Below are positions 23,882-32,646 of a DNA stretch of 32,716 nt, piece after piece. Where the stretch lies: the NCBI GenBank assembly GCA_016937035.1, contig JAFGWS010000074.1:1-32716 (forward strand). Direction: 5' to 3'. This DNA comes from Pontiellaceae bacterium (GTDB taxonomy: Bacteria > Verrucomicrobiota > Kiritimatiellia > Kiritimatiellales > Pontiellaceae). Both the position numbers and the translations under genes were made by a program. Below the pieces are notes generated by a model. That model made no database searches. It was given only the letters and a program-made list of their open reading frames with translations, and had not been told where the DNA came from. Within the stretch, counting starts at the first letter, position 1, and each line of letters opens with the position of its first letter.

Positions 23882-24289
23882 TTATTCCGGCATGCGCTCA
23901 ATGCCGAGTTTGATGAGGATGTCGTCGAGACGCTCGACGGAAACCGGTTTACACAGGTAGTCGTCGCAGCCGGTTCGGTAAGCCATCATGACGTCGGCGG
24001 CGTAGTATGAGAATGAGATCATGACGATCTTTGATTCAGTGCCGTCGCGGAACGATTTTTCTTTCTGCTCCCAGTCCCGGATCTTTTTTACGACTTCCTG
24101 TCCGAGGCCATCCGGCAGTTGAACGTCCATCGTGATAAGATCGTACGGGAAATCTTCCTCGTGAGCATATTTAAAGAGAGAGAACGCAATGGCCCCCGTG
24201 GGCGCAACATCACAATCGCCGTAGGGCGAGAGCAGGGCTTTGAGCTTTGTGCGGCTGGTGTATTCGTCGTCAACGATGAGTATTCTCAT
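23882..24289 (-). CDS. single-domain (CheY-like) response regulator
   Basis: The ATG follows AAGGAGG. The 135-aa protein is a lone receiver domain: acidic pocket Asp7-Asp8 (LIVDDE), phospho-acceptor Asp55 (LITMDVQLPDG) and Lys114 (YLCKPVSV), with no output domain. The switch position usually held by Thr is Ser93 in VMISFS. It starts ten bases after the stop of the PAS hybrid kinase, so the two are probably co-translated. It is likely a shuttle or competitor in a phosphorelay between the two hybrid kinases, or acts by protein-protein contact. Confidence 0.9.
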   Translation of the reverse strand: MRILIVDDEYTSRTKLKALLSPYGDCDVAPTGAIAFSLFKYAHEEDFPYDLITMDVQLPDGLGQEVVKKIRDWEQKEKSFRDGTESKIVMISFSYYAADVMMAYRTGCDDYLCKPVSVERLDDILIKLGIERMPE

Positions 24290-24299
24290 AGGTTCCTCC

Positions 24300-26717
24300 T
24301 TAGGTTAAGATACTTGCGCAGGCGGGTGTTTTTTTCAGGTGATCCATAAGCCGGATTCGTTCGTCGTCCCATTCTTCAAAGAAGGGCTCAACGGTGGTGA
24401 GGTCGTCGCCGCGAACCAGCGAGGTTTCAATTTTTTCTGCGACGTGCTGTAAGCGGGAGGCCGTCATGTTGGCCGCCGCTCCGCGGAGTTTATGAGCAAT
24501 CTTCCGCACGGTTTCGGCATCGCCGGCTTCAAAGGCACTGAACATGGACAGGCGTTGGCGCGCCGAGGACTGAATAAACTGTTTAAGGGCCTGAAGAAGC
24601 ATGCCGCGCTGGCCGACAAACTCTTCCAGCGCAATTTCATAGGAAAAAACAGCCGAGTCCAACTCCACATCGTTCAATGCGGCTATGGGTGATTCTCCTT
24701 TCGGATGCGGAATCAGTTGATTGCCTTGTGCAATCCAGCGGTTGACGGCCTCGAGCAGGGCGCGTCGGCGCAGCGGCTTGGTCAGCACATCATCCATTCC
24801 GCAGCCGCGGCACCGTTCCCGCGTTGCGACATCGGCATTCGCGGTCATGGCCAGCAGTGGAACGTGGGCATTGTCCTTTTCCTGTTCACGGATTGCCATG
24901 GCTGTTTCGAAGCCGTCCATTTCCGGCATTTGTATATCGGTGATCACCAAGTCATACTCGTTGGCCGCGTGGAGGCGAACGGCTTCTCTGCCGTCCTTGG
25001 CAATATCCGCGGTGCAGCCCGCCGATTCCAGATGCATACGGATCAGCATTTGGGCATTTTCATTATCTTCCGCAACCAAAACGCGGCCCCGAAGGGTTCC
25101 GTTCCTGAAAGAACCCTCCGGGCCGTTTTTTTCTTTGGTTACCGGTAATGCCGGTTCTGAAGCGGCTCGCGCCGGCAGGATTACACGAAAGATGGTTCCC
25201 ACATTTTCGGTGCTCGTGAGCTCCACTTCGCCACCCATGAGTTTGACCAACTGCCGGGTGATTGTGGTGCCCAGCCCTGTTCCGCCGTACTCGCGGCTGA
25301 CCCGGCTGTCGGCCTGGGTAAAGCTCTCAAAAACCGCGTCCAGCTTGTCGGACGGGATCCCGACGCCGGAATCCTCAACCTCGAACTCGAGCATGTAGGC
25401 GCCGTTTTCTGCGGAGAGCACTCGGGCGCTCAGCCGAACAAAACCCTCGTGCGTAAACTTAATGGCATTGCTCGCAATATTGATCAACACCTGCGTCATG
25501 CGCATTCCATCGCCAAGAATCCACTGCGGAACATCGTCTGCAATGTTCAGTTGAATCTCGACATTTTTTGAACGAACCATACTGCGCATCAGCGGCTCAA
25601 GATCGTGGATGACGCGGTGAATATCAAACGGTTCCATCAGGAGGTCGAGCTTTCCGGCCTCAATTTTTGCATGGTCAAGCAGGGTATTGATGAGCGACCC
25701 CAGATGATCGGACTCGTTAAGAATCATATTGACCAATTCAGCGATTTCTGTCGGCGGATGTGCTGCGCCGATCAATTCGGCAAAACCGACGATGCCGTGC
25801 AGCGGGGTTCGGATTTCGTGTGAAATCACGGAGAGGAAGCTGCTTTTGGCTCGGTTCGCCTGTTCGGCGGCCTCCTTTGCCTGACTCAAATCCAGCTGCT
25901 GCCAGTGGAGGGCCTCGTTCGCTCTTCGTAAATCCGTCGTGCGTTCCTGCACCAGAATCTCAAGATGTTCCTTATATTTTTTCAGCTCCAGTCGGTCCAT
26001 TTCCCTCAGTGTGACATCTTCAAAACTGTGAATACTTCCGATTTCTGTGCCTTCTTCGTCATACAGTGTTTCAGAATTCTTAGAAATGGTTCTTCGTTGT
26101 CCATTTTTAATGAGAATCAAGCAGCGCTCCCCGCCAAATCGGCTCCGTTTTTGAGGATCATTATTAAAATTTTCACAATGATCTGCGGCGAAGAGATCGC
26201 AGGTTTTTCCGAGGACCTCATCCTGGCTGTATCCGGTGATTTCCTCGGCCTTGCGGTTCCAGCTGGTAATCTTGCCTTCGGAGTCCAACGTAAAAACGGC
26301 GCAGGGAACGATGCGATAAATGAGATCGGCTTTGTTTTTTGCCCGCTGGAGTTCTTCCTGTGCAATCTGATTCTGACGAAATGCTGCACTCAGAACTTCA
26401 ACTTCTTCGAGCAATGTTGAGTCGTCATGTGTGGTAAACTGCGTGTAGCCCAGCTCTTCATTAATCCCATCTCCAAGTAAGCGAAGGCGTTCAATGACCT
26501 GACGTCCGACTTCAACTTCTCTGCGCAGCTGCTCATTGGCCTCCATGAGCTCCTCGGAGCTGAGCATAAGTGAATGTTCGAGCAGCTCGCGGTCGGCTCT
26601 GAAATCCTGATAGGCCAGATCGACGGCCCCGAGGAACTGTTCAAGCTCCGGCCCGGGAACATAGTCGGAGCCCAGATGTTTTCTGATCTGTCGCTTTAAT
26701 AGGGGGGTGTAGGACAC
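24300..26717 (-). CDS. cytoplasmic PAS hybrid histidine kinase with receiver and HPt domains
   Basis: This 805-aa protein starts at GTG 26717, with AAGGA overlapping the end of the FIST gene five bases upstream. It has no membrane helix. Order of domains: an N-terminal coiled-coil region (about 1-130), PAS (about 131-240, TLDSEGKITSWNRKAEEITGY), coiled coil, HisKA with His300 in SVISHEIRTPLHG, an ATPase domain (about 410-530, YGGTGLGTTITRQL), a receiver (about 560-680, LVITDIQMPEMDGF), and a C-terminal HPt (about 715-800, KIAHKLRGAAANMTA). A complete phosphorelay is thus present in one chain. The cytoplasmic layout and the coupling to a FIST gene suggest that the FIST protein supplies its input signal. 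Confidence 0.9.
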   Translation of the reverse strand: MSYTPLLKRQIRKHLGSDYVPGPELEQFLGAVDLAYQDFRADRELLEHSLMLSSEELMEANEQLRREVEVGRQVIERLRLLGDGINEELGYTQFTTHDDSTLLEEVEVLSAAFRQNQIAQEELQRAKNKADLIYRIVPCAVFTLDSEGKITSWNRKAEEITGYSQDEVLGKTCDLFAADHCENFNNDPQKRSRFGGERCLILIKNGQRRTISKNSETLYDEEGTEIGSIHSFEDVTLREMDRLELKKYKEHLEILVQERTTDLRRANEALHWQQLDLSQAKEAAEQANRAKSSFLSVISHEIRTPLHGIVGFAELIGAAHPPTEIAELVNMILNESDHLGSLINTLLDHAKIEAGKLDLLMEPFDIHRVIHDLEPLMRSMVRSKNVEIQLNIADDVPQWILGDGMRMTQVLINIASNAIKFTHEGFVRLSARVLSAENGAYMLEFEVEDSGVGIPSDKLDAVFESFTQADSRVSREYGGTGLGTTITRQLVKLMGGEVELTSTENVGTIFRVILPARAASEPALPVTKEKNGPEGSFRNGTLRGRVLVAEDNENAQMLIRMHLESAGCTADIAKDGREAVRLHAANEYDLVITDIQMPEMDGFETAMAIREQEKDNAHVPLLAMTANADVATRERCRGCGMDDVLTKPLRRRALLEAVNRWIAQGNQLIPHPKGESPIAALNDVELDSAVFSYEIALEEFVGQRGMLLQALKQFIQSSARQRLSMFSAFEAGDAETVRKIAHKLRGAAANMTASRLQHVAEKIETSLVRGDDLTTVEPFFEEWDDERIRLMDHLKKTPACASILT

Positions 26718-26722
26718 AGCGG

Positions 26723-27871
26723 TTAATCCTTGAGTTCGCAGAAAGTAGTGATCGTCATGGTCTGATTATGAAATTCGCATGCGGAGGAATGATCGGTCGG
26801 TGGACAGATTTCTCCGAAGGAATAAAATCCGGCCTGACAGCCGGCTCCCGCAAAGACATCCCGGACGGCTTCAACCTCTTCTTCGGTTCGTTGCTTGAGG
26901 ACAATTTTTCGCGCTGTACAACTGACCAGCAAAGACAACTGGGGAGTTTGGGTTCCGGCCGAATCTCGGCATATTCGTCCCGCCTCTTCGGCCCCTTCCA
27001 CGAGTCGTTCCATATTCGCGTGCATCAGTGTGACCGTTGAGTCGAGGGGGATGTCGCCGCCGAAAACCAACGCACCCTGCTCTTCATCCACCGAAATCAC
27101 GGTGCGAACCAGATGCATACTGGAGCCTTCCACCGTAACATTCAGGGGGAAATATACCCCCGTTGAGGGCAGTCCATCCGCCATGGGTCCCAGATATCTT
27201 TTGTATAAATCCAGCGCAGGTTTTCCGTCGACTTCATATAGCCTTTTCCCCTCTGCGCGCGTCACACGTCGGCTGGGTCCGAATGCGCTCCACCCACCCT
27301 GACTTCCGCAGCCGCACACCAAATGCTTCCCGTAAAATCCAACGGCGGCCACGCGTTTGTTTCTACCAGGAGCATCGGCAATCACTAGGGAGTCCTGAAA
27401 TAGTTCACCATCACCGGCCAGTCCGCCCGTGACTCGAATATGTTCCGGCAGATGCTTCATGAATCCCTGAACCAATGCGTCGCCATGAACGGTCAGACCG
27501 TCGCTCAGCACAAAGATATGGCAGAGGTCTTCTCCTAGAAGTTCCTGAGCCAGTTGTTCGCCCACCTCTCCGCTTTTGGATGAGGATTCCAAATCGACGG
27601 CTGCGGCCCGTATGGTGGTCCGTTCGAACCACACAGCGGTCGCGACGAGGGCCTCATCGGCAATCTCTGCATCGTGAATTGCGCCGCCGGCGGAGCAGCC
27701 GAGCACATAGGCTTCAGGATAGTGCTTCTTGATCTCGTCAACGGCATCGGAGCTTCTTAATATTGAAAAATCACCGAATAGAAACACCAACTGGGCGCGG
27801 GATGACAAAGCGGCGTCCTCCAGCATCTTCCATCCTTGATTCCCTTTCCAGATTTGCTGTTCAACCTGCAT
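26723..27871 (-). CDS. FIST domain signal-sensing protein (FIST_N and FIST_C)
   Basis: The start is set at ATG 27871 (MQVEQQIW), preceded by GAGAGGA; in-frame upstream starts at 27892 and 27925 are less well supported. The 382-aa protein has FIST_N (about 25-215: LVFLFGDFS, YVLGCSAGGAIHD, RVTGGLAGDG) and FIST_C (about 225-370: ALDLYKRYLG, YFPLNV, FVSCTARK-like LLVSCTARKIVL). FIST domains are inferred sensors of small molecules, perhaps amino acids. There is no signal peptide, so sensing is cytoplasmic. The PAS hybrid kinase starts five bases after it, which argues that the two form one sensing unit. Confidence 0.88.
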   Translation of the reverse strand: MQVEQQIWKGNQGWKMLEDAALSSRAQLVFLFGDFSILRSSDAVDEIKKHYPEAYVLGCSAGGAIHDAEIADEALVATAVWFERTTIRAAAVDLESSSKSGEVGEQLAQELLGEDLCHIFVLSDGLTVHGDALVQGFMKHLPEHIRVTGGLAGDGELFQDSLVIADAPGRNKRVAAVGFYGKHLVCGCGSQGGWSAFGPSRRVTRAEGKRLYEVDGKPALDLYKRYLGPMADGLPSTGVYFPLNVTVEGSSMHLVRTVISVDEEQGALVFGGDIPLDSTVTLMHANMERLVEGAEEAGRICRDSAGTQTPQLSLLVSCTARKIVLKQRTEEEVEAVRDVFAGAGCQAGFYSFGEICPPTDHSSACEFHNQTMTITTFCELKD

Positions 27872-28046
27872 GGCGAATCCTCTCTCTTGCATCCTCAATG
27901 AGGAAGAAAAATTAGCAATATACATGCCACATGTTTGGCGGCCATGGAAAAGAATCTTTATTCATAATGGCTGACTGTTTTATCGTCGACATTCTTTTTG
28001 CTCACGTATTTCCAAGGCGCTGAGTTGATATGGTGACGAGTCGCTC

Positions 28047-28075
28047 TTGACGCCCTATATCGTCCAATCTACTCT
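28047..28075 (+). promoter_or_regulatory. candidate promoter for the lpdA gene
   Basis: TTGACG (28047-28052), a 17-base spacer, and TACTCT (28070-28075) form a plausible sigma70-type promoter about 50 bases before the start codon. The -10 box is a weak match. Confidence 0.4.
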
Positions 28076-28093
28076 TAAACCCACTGTTCTTAT

Positions 28094-28110
28094 GGAAGCA
28101 TGTGGCTTCC
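28094..28110 (+). promoter_or_regulatory. hairpin in the lpdA 5' leader
   Basis: GGAAGC-ATGTG-GCTTCC is a perfect 6-bp stem located 22 bases before the start codon and just before the GGAGAGGG ribosome binding site. It could affect translation or protect the mRNA 5' end. Confidence 0.35.
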
Positions 28111-28132
28111 TCAAACGAACGGAGAGGGTTTG

Positions 28133-29473
28133 ATGTACGATATTATCATTATTGGAGCAGGGCCGGGCGGCTATGAAATGGCGGAGCGCGCAGGGCATAA
28201 AGGGCTGAAGGTGCTGCTGATTGAGAAGCAGTATCTGGGCGGCGTCTGCCTGAACTGGGGCTGCATCCCGACCAAAACGTTACTGAATGCCGCAAAGCAC
28301 TATGTCCACGCGCAGGAGGCGGCGGACTTCGGCGTGACCATAGGTGAAATCGGGTTTGATCTATCAAAGATGATGGCGCGCAAGACCGATGTAATTCAGA
28401 CGCTGCGCGCCGGTATTGCCGCCATGATGAAGAAAAACCAGGTCGATGTGCTGTTTGGTGAGGCCAGGCTGATCGGGCCGAGCAAGGTGGAGGTGGATGG
28501 GAAAACGTACGAAGCCGATAACGTGGTGATCGCGGTTGGAAGTTCTCCAGTTGTTCCGCCGATTCCGGGCGCCGACCAACCGCATGTGATGACGAGCAAG
28601 GAAATCCTCAGCATCGAGGAGATGCCGGAGTCGCTGGCGGTGATCGGCGGCGGCGTAATCGGTATCGAATTCGCCAGTTTCTTCAGCAGCTTGGGCGTAA
28701 AGGTTGACGTGATTGAGATGCTCGATGAGATTATTCCGTTTATGGACGACGAGCAGGCCTCCCAGTTCCGCCGAGTCCTCAAGCGCAAGGTCAAATTTAA
28801 CCTAGGGTGCCCCGTGACGGAGATCGATGGACATACTGTAAAGTTCACCACGAAATCCGGCGAAGAAAAGTCGGTCAGTGCGGATGTGGTGTTGATGGCG
28901 GTCGGTCGCAGACCCAATCTTGAAGGAATGGATTTTAAAGAGGCCGGACTGGATTTTGATCGCCGAGGCATCCGCACCGACGATCAGCAGCGTACCAACC
29001 TGCCGAATGTGTATGCCATCGGCGATGTGACCGGAAAGTCGCAGCTGGCACACTCCGCCACGCGCATGGGCGAGGTGGCGCTCAATACGATTCTTGGTCG
29101 GGAAGATCGCTTCCGAACGAATGCAATTCCGTGGGCGGTTTATTCGCTGCCGGAGGTTGCGGGGTGCGGACTGACTCAGCGGGAGGCGAAGGAGGCCGGG
29201 ATTAACGTGAGGACAGCGTCGCTGCCGTTGACAATGAGCGGTCGCTTTTTGGCGGAAAACGGCAAGCGCGGCCCCGGTTCGGTTAAGGTGGTGATCGACG
29301 CCGATACCCACGCGCTGCTCGGCGTGCATATGTTCGGTGCTTACAGCTCTGAAATTATCTGGGGCGCCGCCGCCATGATTGAATCGGGGCTTCGCGTGCA
29401 GGATGCGCAGGAGATTGTGTTTCCGCATCCGACCGTTGGAGAAGTGATCCGCTCGGCCATGTTTCAGTTTTAG
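28133..29473 (+). CDS. lpdA: dihydrolipoamide dehydrogenase (E3)
   Basis: The start is ATG 28133, with GGAGAGGG four bases upstream. The 446-aa flavoenzyme reoxidises dihydrolipoamide with NAD+ in 2-oxoacid dehydrogenase or glycine cleavage complexes. Visible features: the FAD-binding GAGPGGYEMA (8-17), the redox disulfide GGVCLNWGC (Cys39 and Cys44), the NAD-binding GGGVIGIEFA (about 180), the second FAD motif NVYAIGDVTG, and the interface His432-Glu437 pair (FPHPTVGEVI). Length is slightly below the usual 460-480. No E1, E2 or glycine-cleavage genes are in the window, so the partner complex is encoded elsewhere. The glycosyltransferase-like gene follows after eight bases. Confidence 0.92.
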   Translation: MYDIIIIGAGPGGYEMAERAGHKGLKVLLIEKQYLGGVCLNWGCIPTKTLLNAAKHYVHAQEAADFGVTIGEIGFDLSKMMARKTDVIQTLRAGIAAMMKKNQVDVLFGEARLIGPSKVEVDGKTYEADNVVIAVGSSPVVPPIPGADQPHVMTSKEILSIEEMPESLAVIGGGVIGIEFASFFSSLGVKVDVIEMLDEIIPFMDDEQASQFRRVLKRKVKFNLGCPVTEIDGHTVKFTTKSGEEKSVSADVVLMAVGRRPNLEGMDFKEAGLDFDRRGIRTDDQQRTNLPNVYAIGDVTGKSQLAHSATRMGEVALNTILGREDRFRTNAIPWAVYSLPEVAGCGLTQREAKEAGINVRTASLPLTMSGRFLAENGKRGPGSVKVVIDADTHALLGVHMFGAYSSEIIWGAAAMIESGLRVQDAQEIVFPHPTVGEVIRSAMFQF

Positions 29474-29481
29474 CCACGGTA

Positions 29482-30576
29482 ATGAAAAAAATCGCCTATT
29501 ACATCACCGCTCACGGGTACGGGCACGGTGCCCGCGCGAGCGATATCCTCAACGCGCTGCACACCGCCGCGCCCGAAATCCCGATTATCGTAAAGACCGA
29601 TCTGCCCGAAGCATTCATGCGCAGCCGTATTCCCTCCTCCATCGAACTGCGGAGCGGCGCCTTCGACGTCGGCCTGATTCAGAAAGATTCCATTCAAGTG
29701 GATCTCGAGGCCTCACTCGAAGCGCTGGAGCAGCTTTACGCCCGCGAAGCCGAACTCATTCAGCAGGAAATCGAATTTCTTCGCACCGAAAATGTAGGTG
29801 TAGTTGTGGCCGATGTTCCAGCCATTCCACTCGCCGCTGCTCAACAGATGGGGCTACCCAACATTGCCACCAGCAACTTTGGCTGGGACTGGATATACGC
29901 CGACTTTGTTGCAGAAAATCCACGCTGGGCCTATTTTGTCGAAAAGTTCCGCACGGTCTACCAACAGACCGACCTGCTTTTGCGCCAGCCCTTTTCTGAA
30001 CCCATGGCAGCGTTTCCCCGCAAAATTGATCTCCCGCTGCTTGCCAAACCGGGCACGGACCGCAGAGCACTCATCGCCGAAGTCACCGGAGCTGATCCGC
30101 AGAAAAAGTGGGTCCTGCTTTCATTTACCTCGCTGATGCTCGAACCGCCTGCGCTTAAGGCGCTCGCCGCGCTTACAGACTATGAATTCTTCGCCGTAGA
30201 ACCGCTGGAATGGCCCGGCTCAACGGTACACACCATCACCCGCTCAACGGTATGTTTTGCCGATGTCATGGCTTCCGTCGATATCGTGGTAACCAAACCC
30301 GGTTTCGGGATTGTCTCCGAAAGTATCGCCAACAACAAACCGATCCTCTATTCCGACCGCGCCCACTTCCGCGAATATCCTGTGCTCGTTGACTGCATCC
30401 AGCGCTACTGCCGCCAAGCCTTCATCCCGAATCAGGAACTCTACTCCGGAAACCTCGGTCGCGCGCTCAAAGAAATTGAATCCGCTCCGCCGCCGCGTGA
30501 ACGGATTGACCCCGGCGGTGCGGAACTTGCCGCGCAGCATATTCTCAGATCGATCGCTTCGGAAACAGACGTTTAA
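29482..30576 (+). CDS. GT-B fold glycosyltransferase-like protein (L-arabinokinase N-terminal-like)
   Basis: The 364-aa protein opens with MKKIAYYITAHGYGHGARASDILNAL, a glycine-rich N-terminal motif seen in MurG/UGT-like transferases and in the N-terminal domain of plant-type L-arabinokinases. The C-terminal half has the nucleotide-sugar-binding pattern VVTKPGFGIVSESIANNKPILY (about 270-290). It contains no signal peptide or membrane helix. The donor and acceptor sugars cannot be told. It starts eight bases after lpdA with little ribosome binding site, so it is probably co-transcribed. Its last 32 bases overlap the 3' end of the convergent PEP-CTERM gene. Confidence 0.72.
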   Translation: MKKIAYYITAHGYGHGARASDILNALHTAAPEIPIIVKTDLPEAFMRSRIPSSIELRSGAFDVGLIQKDSIQVDLEASLEALEQLYAREAELIQQEIEFLRTENVGVVVADVPAIPLAAAQQMGLPNIATSNFGWDWIYADFVAENPRWAYFVEKFRTVYQQTDLLLRQPFSEPMAAFPRKIDLPLLAKPGTDRRALIAEVTGADPQKKWVLLSFTSLMLEPPALKALAALTDYEFFAVEPLEWPGSTVHTITRSTVCFADVMASVDIVVTKPGFGIVSESIANNKPILYSDRAHFREYPVLVDCIQRYCRQAFIPNQELYSGNLGRALKEIESAPPPRERIDPGGAELAAQHILRSIASETDV

Positions 30577-31216
30577 CGACAAGCAGTCCGATCCCGGAAA
30601 GCAGAATAAAGGTGGCTGCGGAGGGCTCGGGAATCGCCTGCACGTCGATCGACCAGCTGTTCAGCTGTCCCTTCCCTGAACTATTCATGTCGGCGGCAAA
30701 CAAGGTCCAATCTCCGTTGGGGTTTGTACCGATCAGTTGACTCAGCGTGGACGTACGCGCATCGGTGTCGAGCACATCATCCGGGTCGATTGCACGTCCA
30801 TCGGCACCCCACGAGCTGGTGAGCGTTCCGTCGTTAAGTACGCCGCCGTAGGTATGAACATCGGCTCCGTCGAGCGTGAAAGTGACATTAAATCCGTTAT
30901 CATCATAACCAAACGGATTCAGCGACGTTTTGCCGACACGGTTGAGCAAAACCACGAATTTATCATCGTGCTGCAGCGTCACATAGTAATCGCCGTTAAA
31001 TGCCACATCTCCACTGACCGCTGAAATATTGAGGCTGATGGAAATACTGGAAATGGATGAATCGAGCCCGTTAATCGTCTGCACGTTAGCGATGCCTCGG
31101 CTGTCATTATCAGTAATCTCCTGATTAATGTTATCAAAGGTAAAGAGATCCGCACGAGCAGAGATTGAAATCGCTGCCACACAGAGCCACATCAGTTTGT
31201 TTATTGAAATTCTCAT
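30545..31216 (-). CDS. PEP-CTERM protein with proprotein-convertase P-like domain
   Basis: The ATG follows a near-perfect AAGGAGGT site. The 223-aa protein has a signal peptide (to about SARA, residue 22), a P/Homo B-like beta-sandwich (about 40-190; VTLQHDDKFVVLLNRVG, LIGTNPNGDWTLFAADM, GQLNSWSIDVQ), and a C-terminal sorting signal: IPEPSAA, a hydrophobic helix (TFILLSGIGLLVV) and KRLFPKRS. Such tails are recognised by an exosortase, which is not in this window. P domains normally accompany subtilisin-like proteases; here it stands alone, perhaps as a binding module. Its ATG overlaps the stop of the surface-protein gene upstream (ATGA), so the two are co-translated. Confidence 0.85.
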   Translation of the reverse strand: MRISINKLMWLCVAAISISARADLFTFDNINQEITDNDSRGIANVQTINGLDSSISSISISLNISAVSGDVAFNGDYYVTLQHDDKFVVLLNRVGKTSLNPFGYDDNGFNVTFTLDGADVHTYGGVLNDGTLTSSWGADGRAIDPDDVLDTDARTSTLSQLIGTNPNGDWTLFAADMNSSGKGQLNSWSIDVQAIPEPSAATFILLSGIGLLVVKRLFPKRSI

Positions 31217-32646
31217 TGGGCCACCTCCTTCTTCAGCCGATAATATCGTGGCGATGGGGCGGGGTTCTCGGTAAATATGCCGCGCCCCTGAGCATCAAAG
31301 GTGATCGTCCCGAGGTCAGCCCACGAGATGGGTTCGGAGAGGCTCTCCGTTCCCTGCAAATCAAAGGTGCGACCGGGAATTCCGGCAAACGTGACGGTTA
31401 CCGCATCGCCGACGGTCTCCGTCGACACTAGGTTCAACGTATAAGAACTGTTTTCTTCCCCACTATCCACCGTCAGGTTGACGGTTCCGGAGCTTGCTCC
31501 GCCATAAATGTTGGTGACCGAAAACTCGAACGAGTCTGCACCGGAAGAGGAATCGGCCAGCATATACAGCCAAGAGCCGGAAGTCGAAACCGTATAGCCC
31601 GAAGCCGACGATGCATCGACGGAACTAATGTCGAATGCACTGCCTTCCGGATCGGAGGTATTCGTTAGCAACTCGCTGAGGCGCACCTTAAATGGCTTCC
31701 CGGCCGTGCGTGTAAAGCTTACATTCCCAACGGTCGGAACGTCGTGAATGACGAACGAATTGATCACATCTGGAGCGGCATTATATGATGCGTTCCCGGA
31801 CTGAGAAGCGGTGATATTACATGTCCCCGCCCCCACAATAGTGATCGTCGATCCCGAAACCGTCGCAACGTCGGTGTCGGACGACGCATAAGTAACCGTC
31901 AGCCCCGACGAGGCCGATGCTCCCGCGTCAAACGCCGCATCTCCATATACTTTTTCCGGCAACGAATTAAATGTGATGGTCTGATCCGCCTTCGCCACCG
32001 TCAACGTGTTGGTGACATTCACTGCGGCATAGTACGAAGCATTCCCGGCCTGCGAGGCGATGATTTCACAGGAACCGGCACCCGCAATCGTAATTGTCGA
32101 TCCCGAAACCGTCGCAACCGACTCGTCGGACGATGCATACGAAACTGTCAGCCCCGAAGAAGCGCTTGCCACCGCATCAAACGCATCGTCCCCATAGGTT
32201 TTTTCCGTCAGCGAATCAAATGTGATCGTCTGAGTGTTCTTCAGCGTGGTGAAGGTCTGGTCCGAACCAACCGTCGTTCCCACCGAATTGACCGCCTTCA
32301 CGCGATAGTGGTAAGTCGTGGCAACCGACAGTCCCGAAACCGACGCACTCACTGCTGAACTTCCACTCTCCGCACCCAACGGACTTTGCGCCGCCGTCGC
32401 CGAACTGCCATAACTATCGCTCAGCCCATATTCAAACGTGATCGTCGTCTCAGCGCCTTCATCATCCACCGTGCCATTCAGCGTGGCGCCCGAGGCCGTT
32501 ATCGAGCTGGCCGCATCGGTCGAGACCGAAGGCACTTCGGTCAGATCGTTGATGGTAATCGTGAACGCCTTGGAATAGGTGCCGCCGTTATGGTCGTCGG
32601 TTTGGATCCGCACGGAATAACTGCTTTTCGTGTAACTATTCAGCAC
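31213..32646 (-). CDS. C-terminal part of a large Ig-like/Fn3 surface protein (5' end missing or broken)
   Basis: At least 477 residues: the end of a cadherin-like domain (about 9-35, SVRIQTDDHNGG, AFTITINDLTE), an Fn3-like domain (about 38-134), two tandem bacterial Ig-like repeats (about 139-219 and 222-300, each with YGDxxFDAxASASSGLTV and ASSDxxVATVSGSTITI), a further cadherin-like domain (about 301-395) and a C-terminal beta domain ending SPRYYRLKKEVAQ. This last phrase is typical of secreted adhesin-like proteins. GTG 32646 is not a convincing start; the frame stays open to the window edge, but its upstream residues change character abruptly. Function is probably cell-surface adhesion or matrix. 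The stop overlaps the PEP-CTERM start. Confidence 0.75.
   Translation of the reverse strand: MLNSYTKSSYSVRIQTDDHNGGTYSKAFTITINDLTEVPSVSTDAASSITASGATLNGTVDDEGAETTITFEYGLSDSYGSSATAAQSPLGAESGSSAVSASVSGLSVATTYHYRVKAVNSVGTTVGSDQTFTTLKNTQTITFDSLTEKTYGDDAFDAVASASSGLTVSYASSDESVATVSGSTITIAGAGSCEIIASQAGNASYYAAVNVTNTLTVAKADQTITFNSLPEKVYGDAAFDAGASASSGLTVTYASSDTDVATVSGSTITIVGAGTCNITASQSGNASYNAAPDVINSFVIHDVPTVGNVSFTRTAGKPFKVRLSELLTNTSDPEGSAFDISSVDASSASGYTVSTSGSWLYMLADSSSGADSFEFSVTNIYGGASSGTVNLTVDSGEENSSYTLNLVSTETVGDAVTVTFAGIPGRTFDLQGTESLSEPISWADLGTITFDAQGRGIFTENPAPSPRYYRLKKEVAQ
31747..32232 (-). repeat. two tandem ~249-bp repeats encoding Ig-like domains
   Basis: The coding sequence at about 32232-31990 and 31983-31747 encodes two highly similar domains of about 80 residues with a period of 83 residues. 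The close match suggests recent duplication or gene conversion. Confidence 0.8.

Noticed and set aside
31747..32232. Tandem repeats considered as a CRISPR array
   Set aside because: The units are about 249 bases, adjacent without spacers, and encode Ig-like domains in frame.
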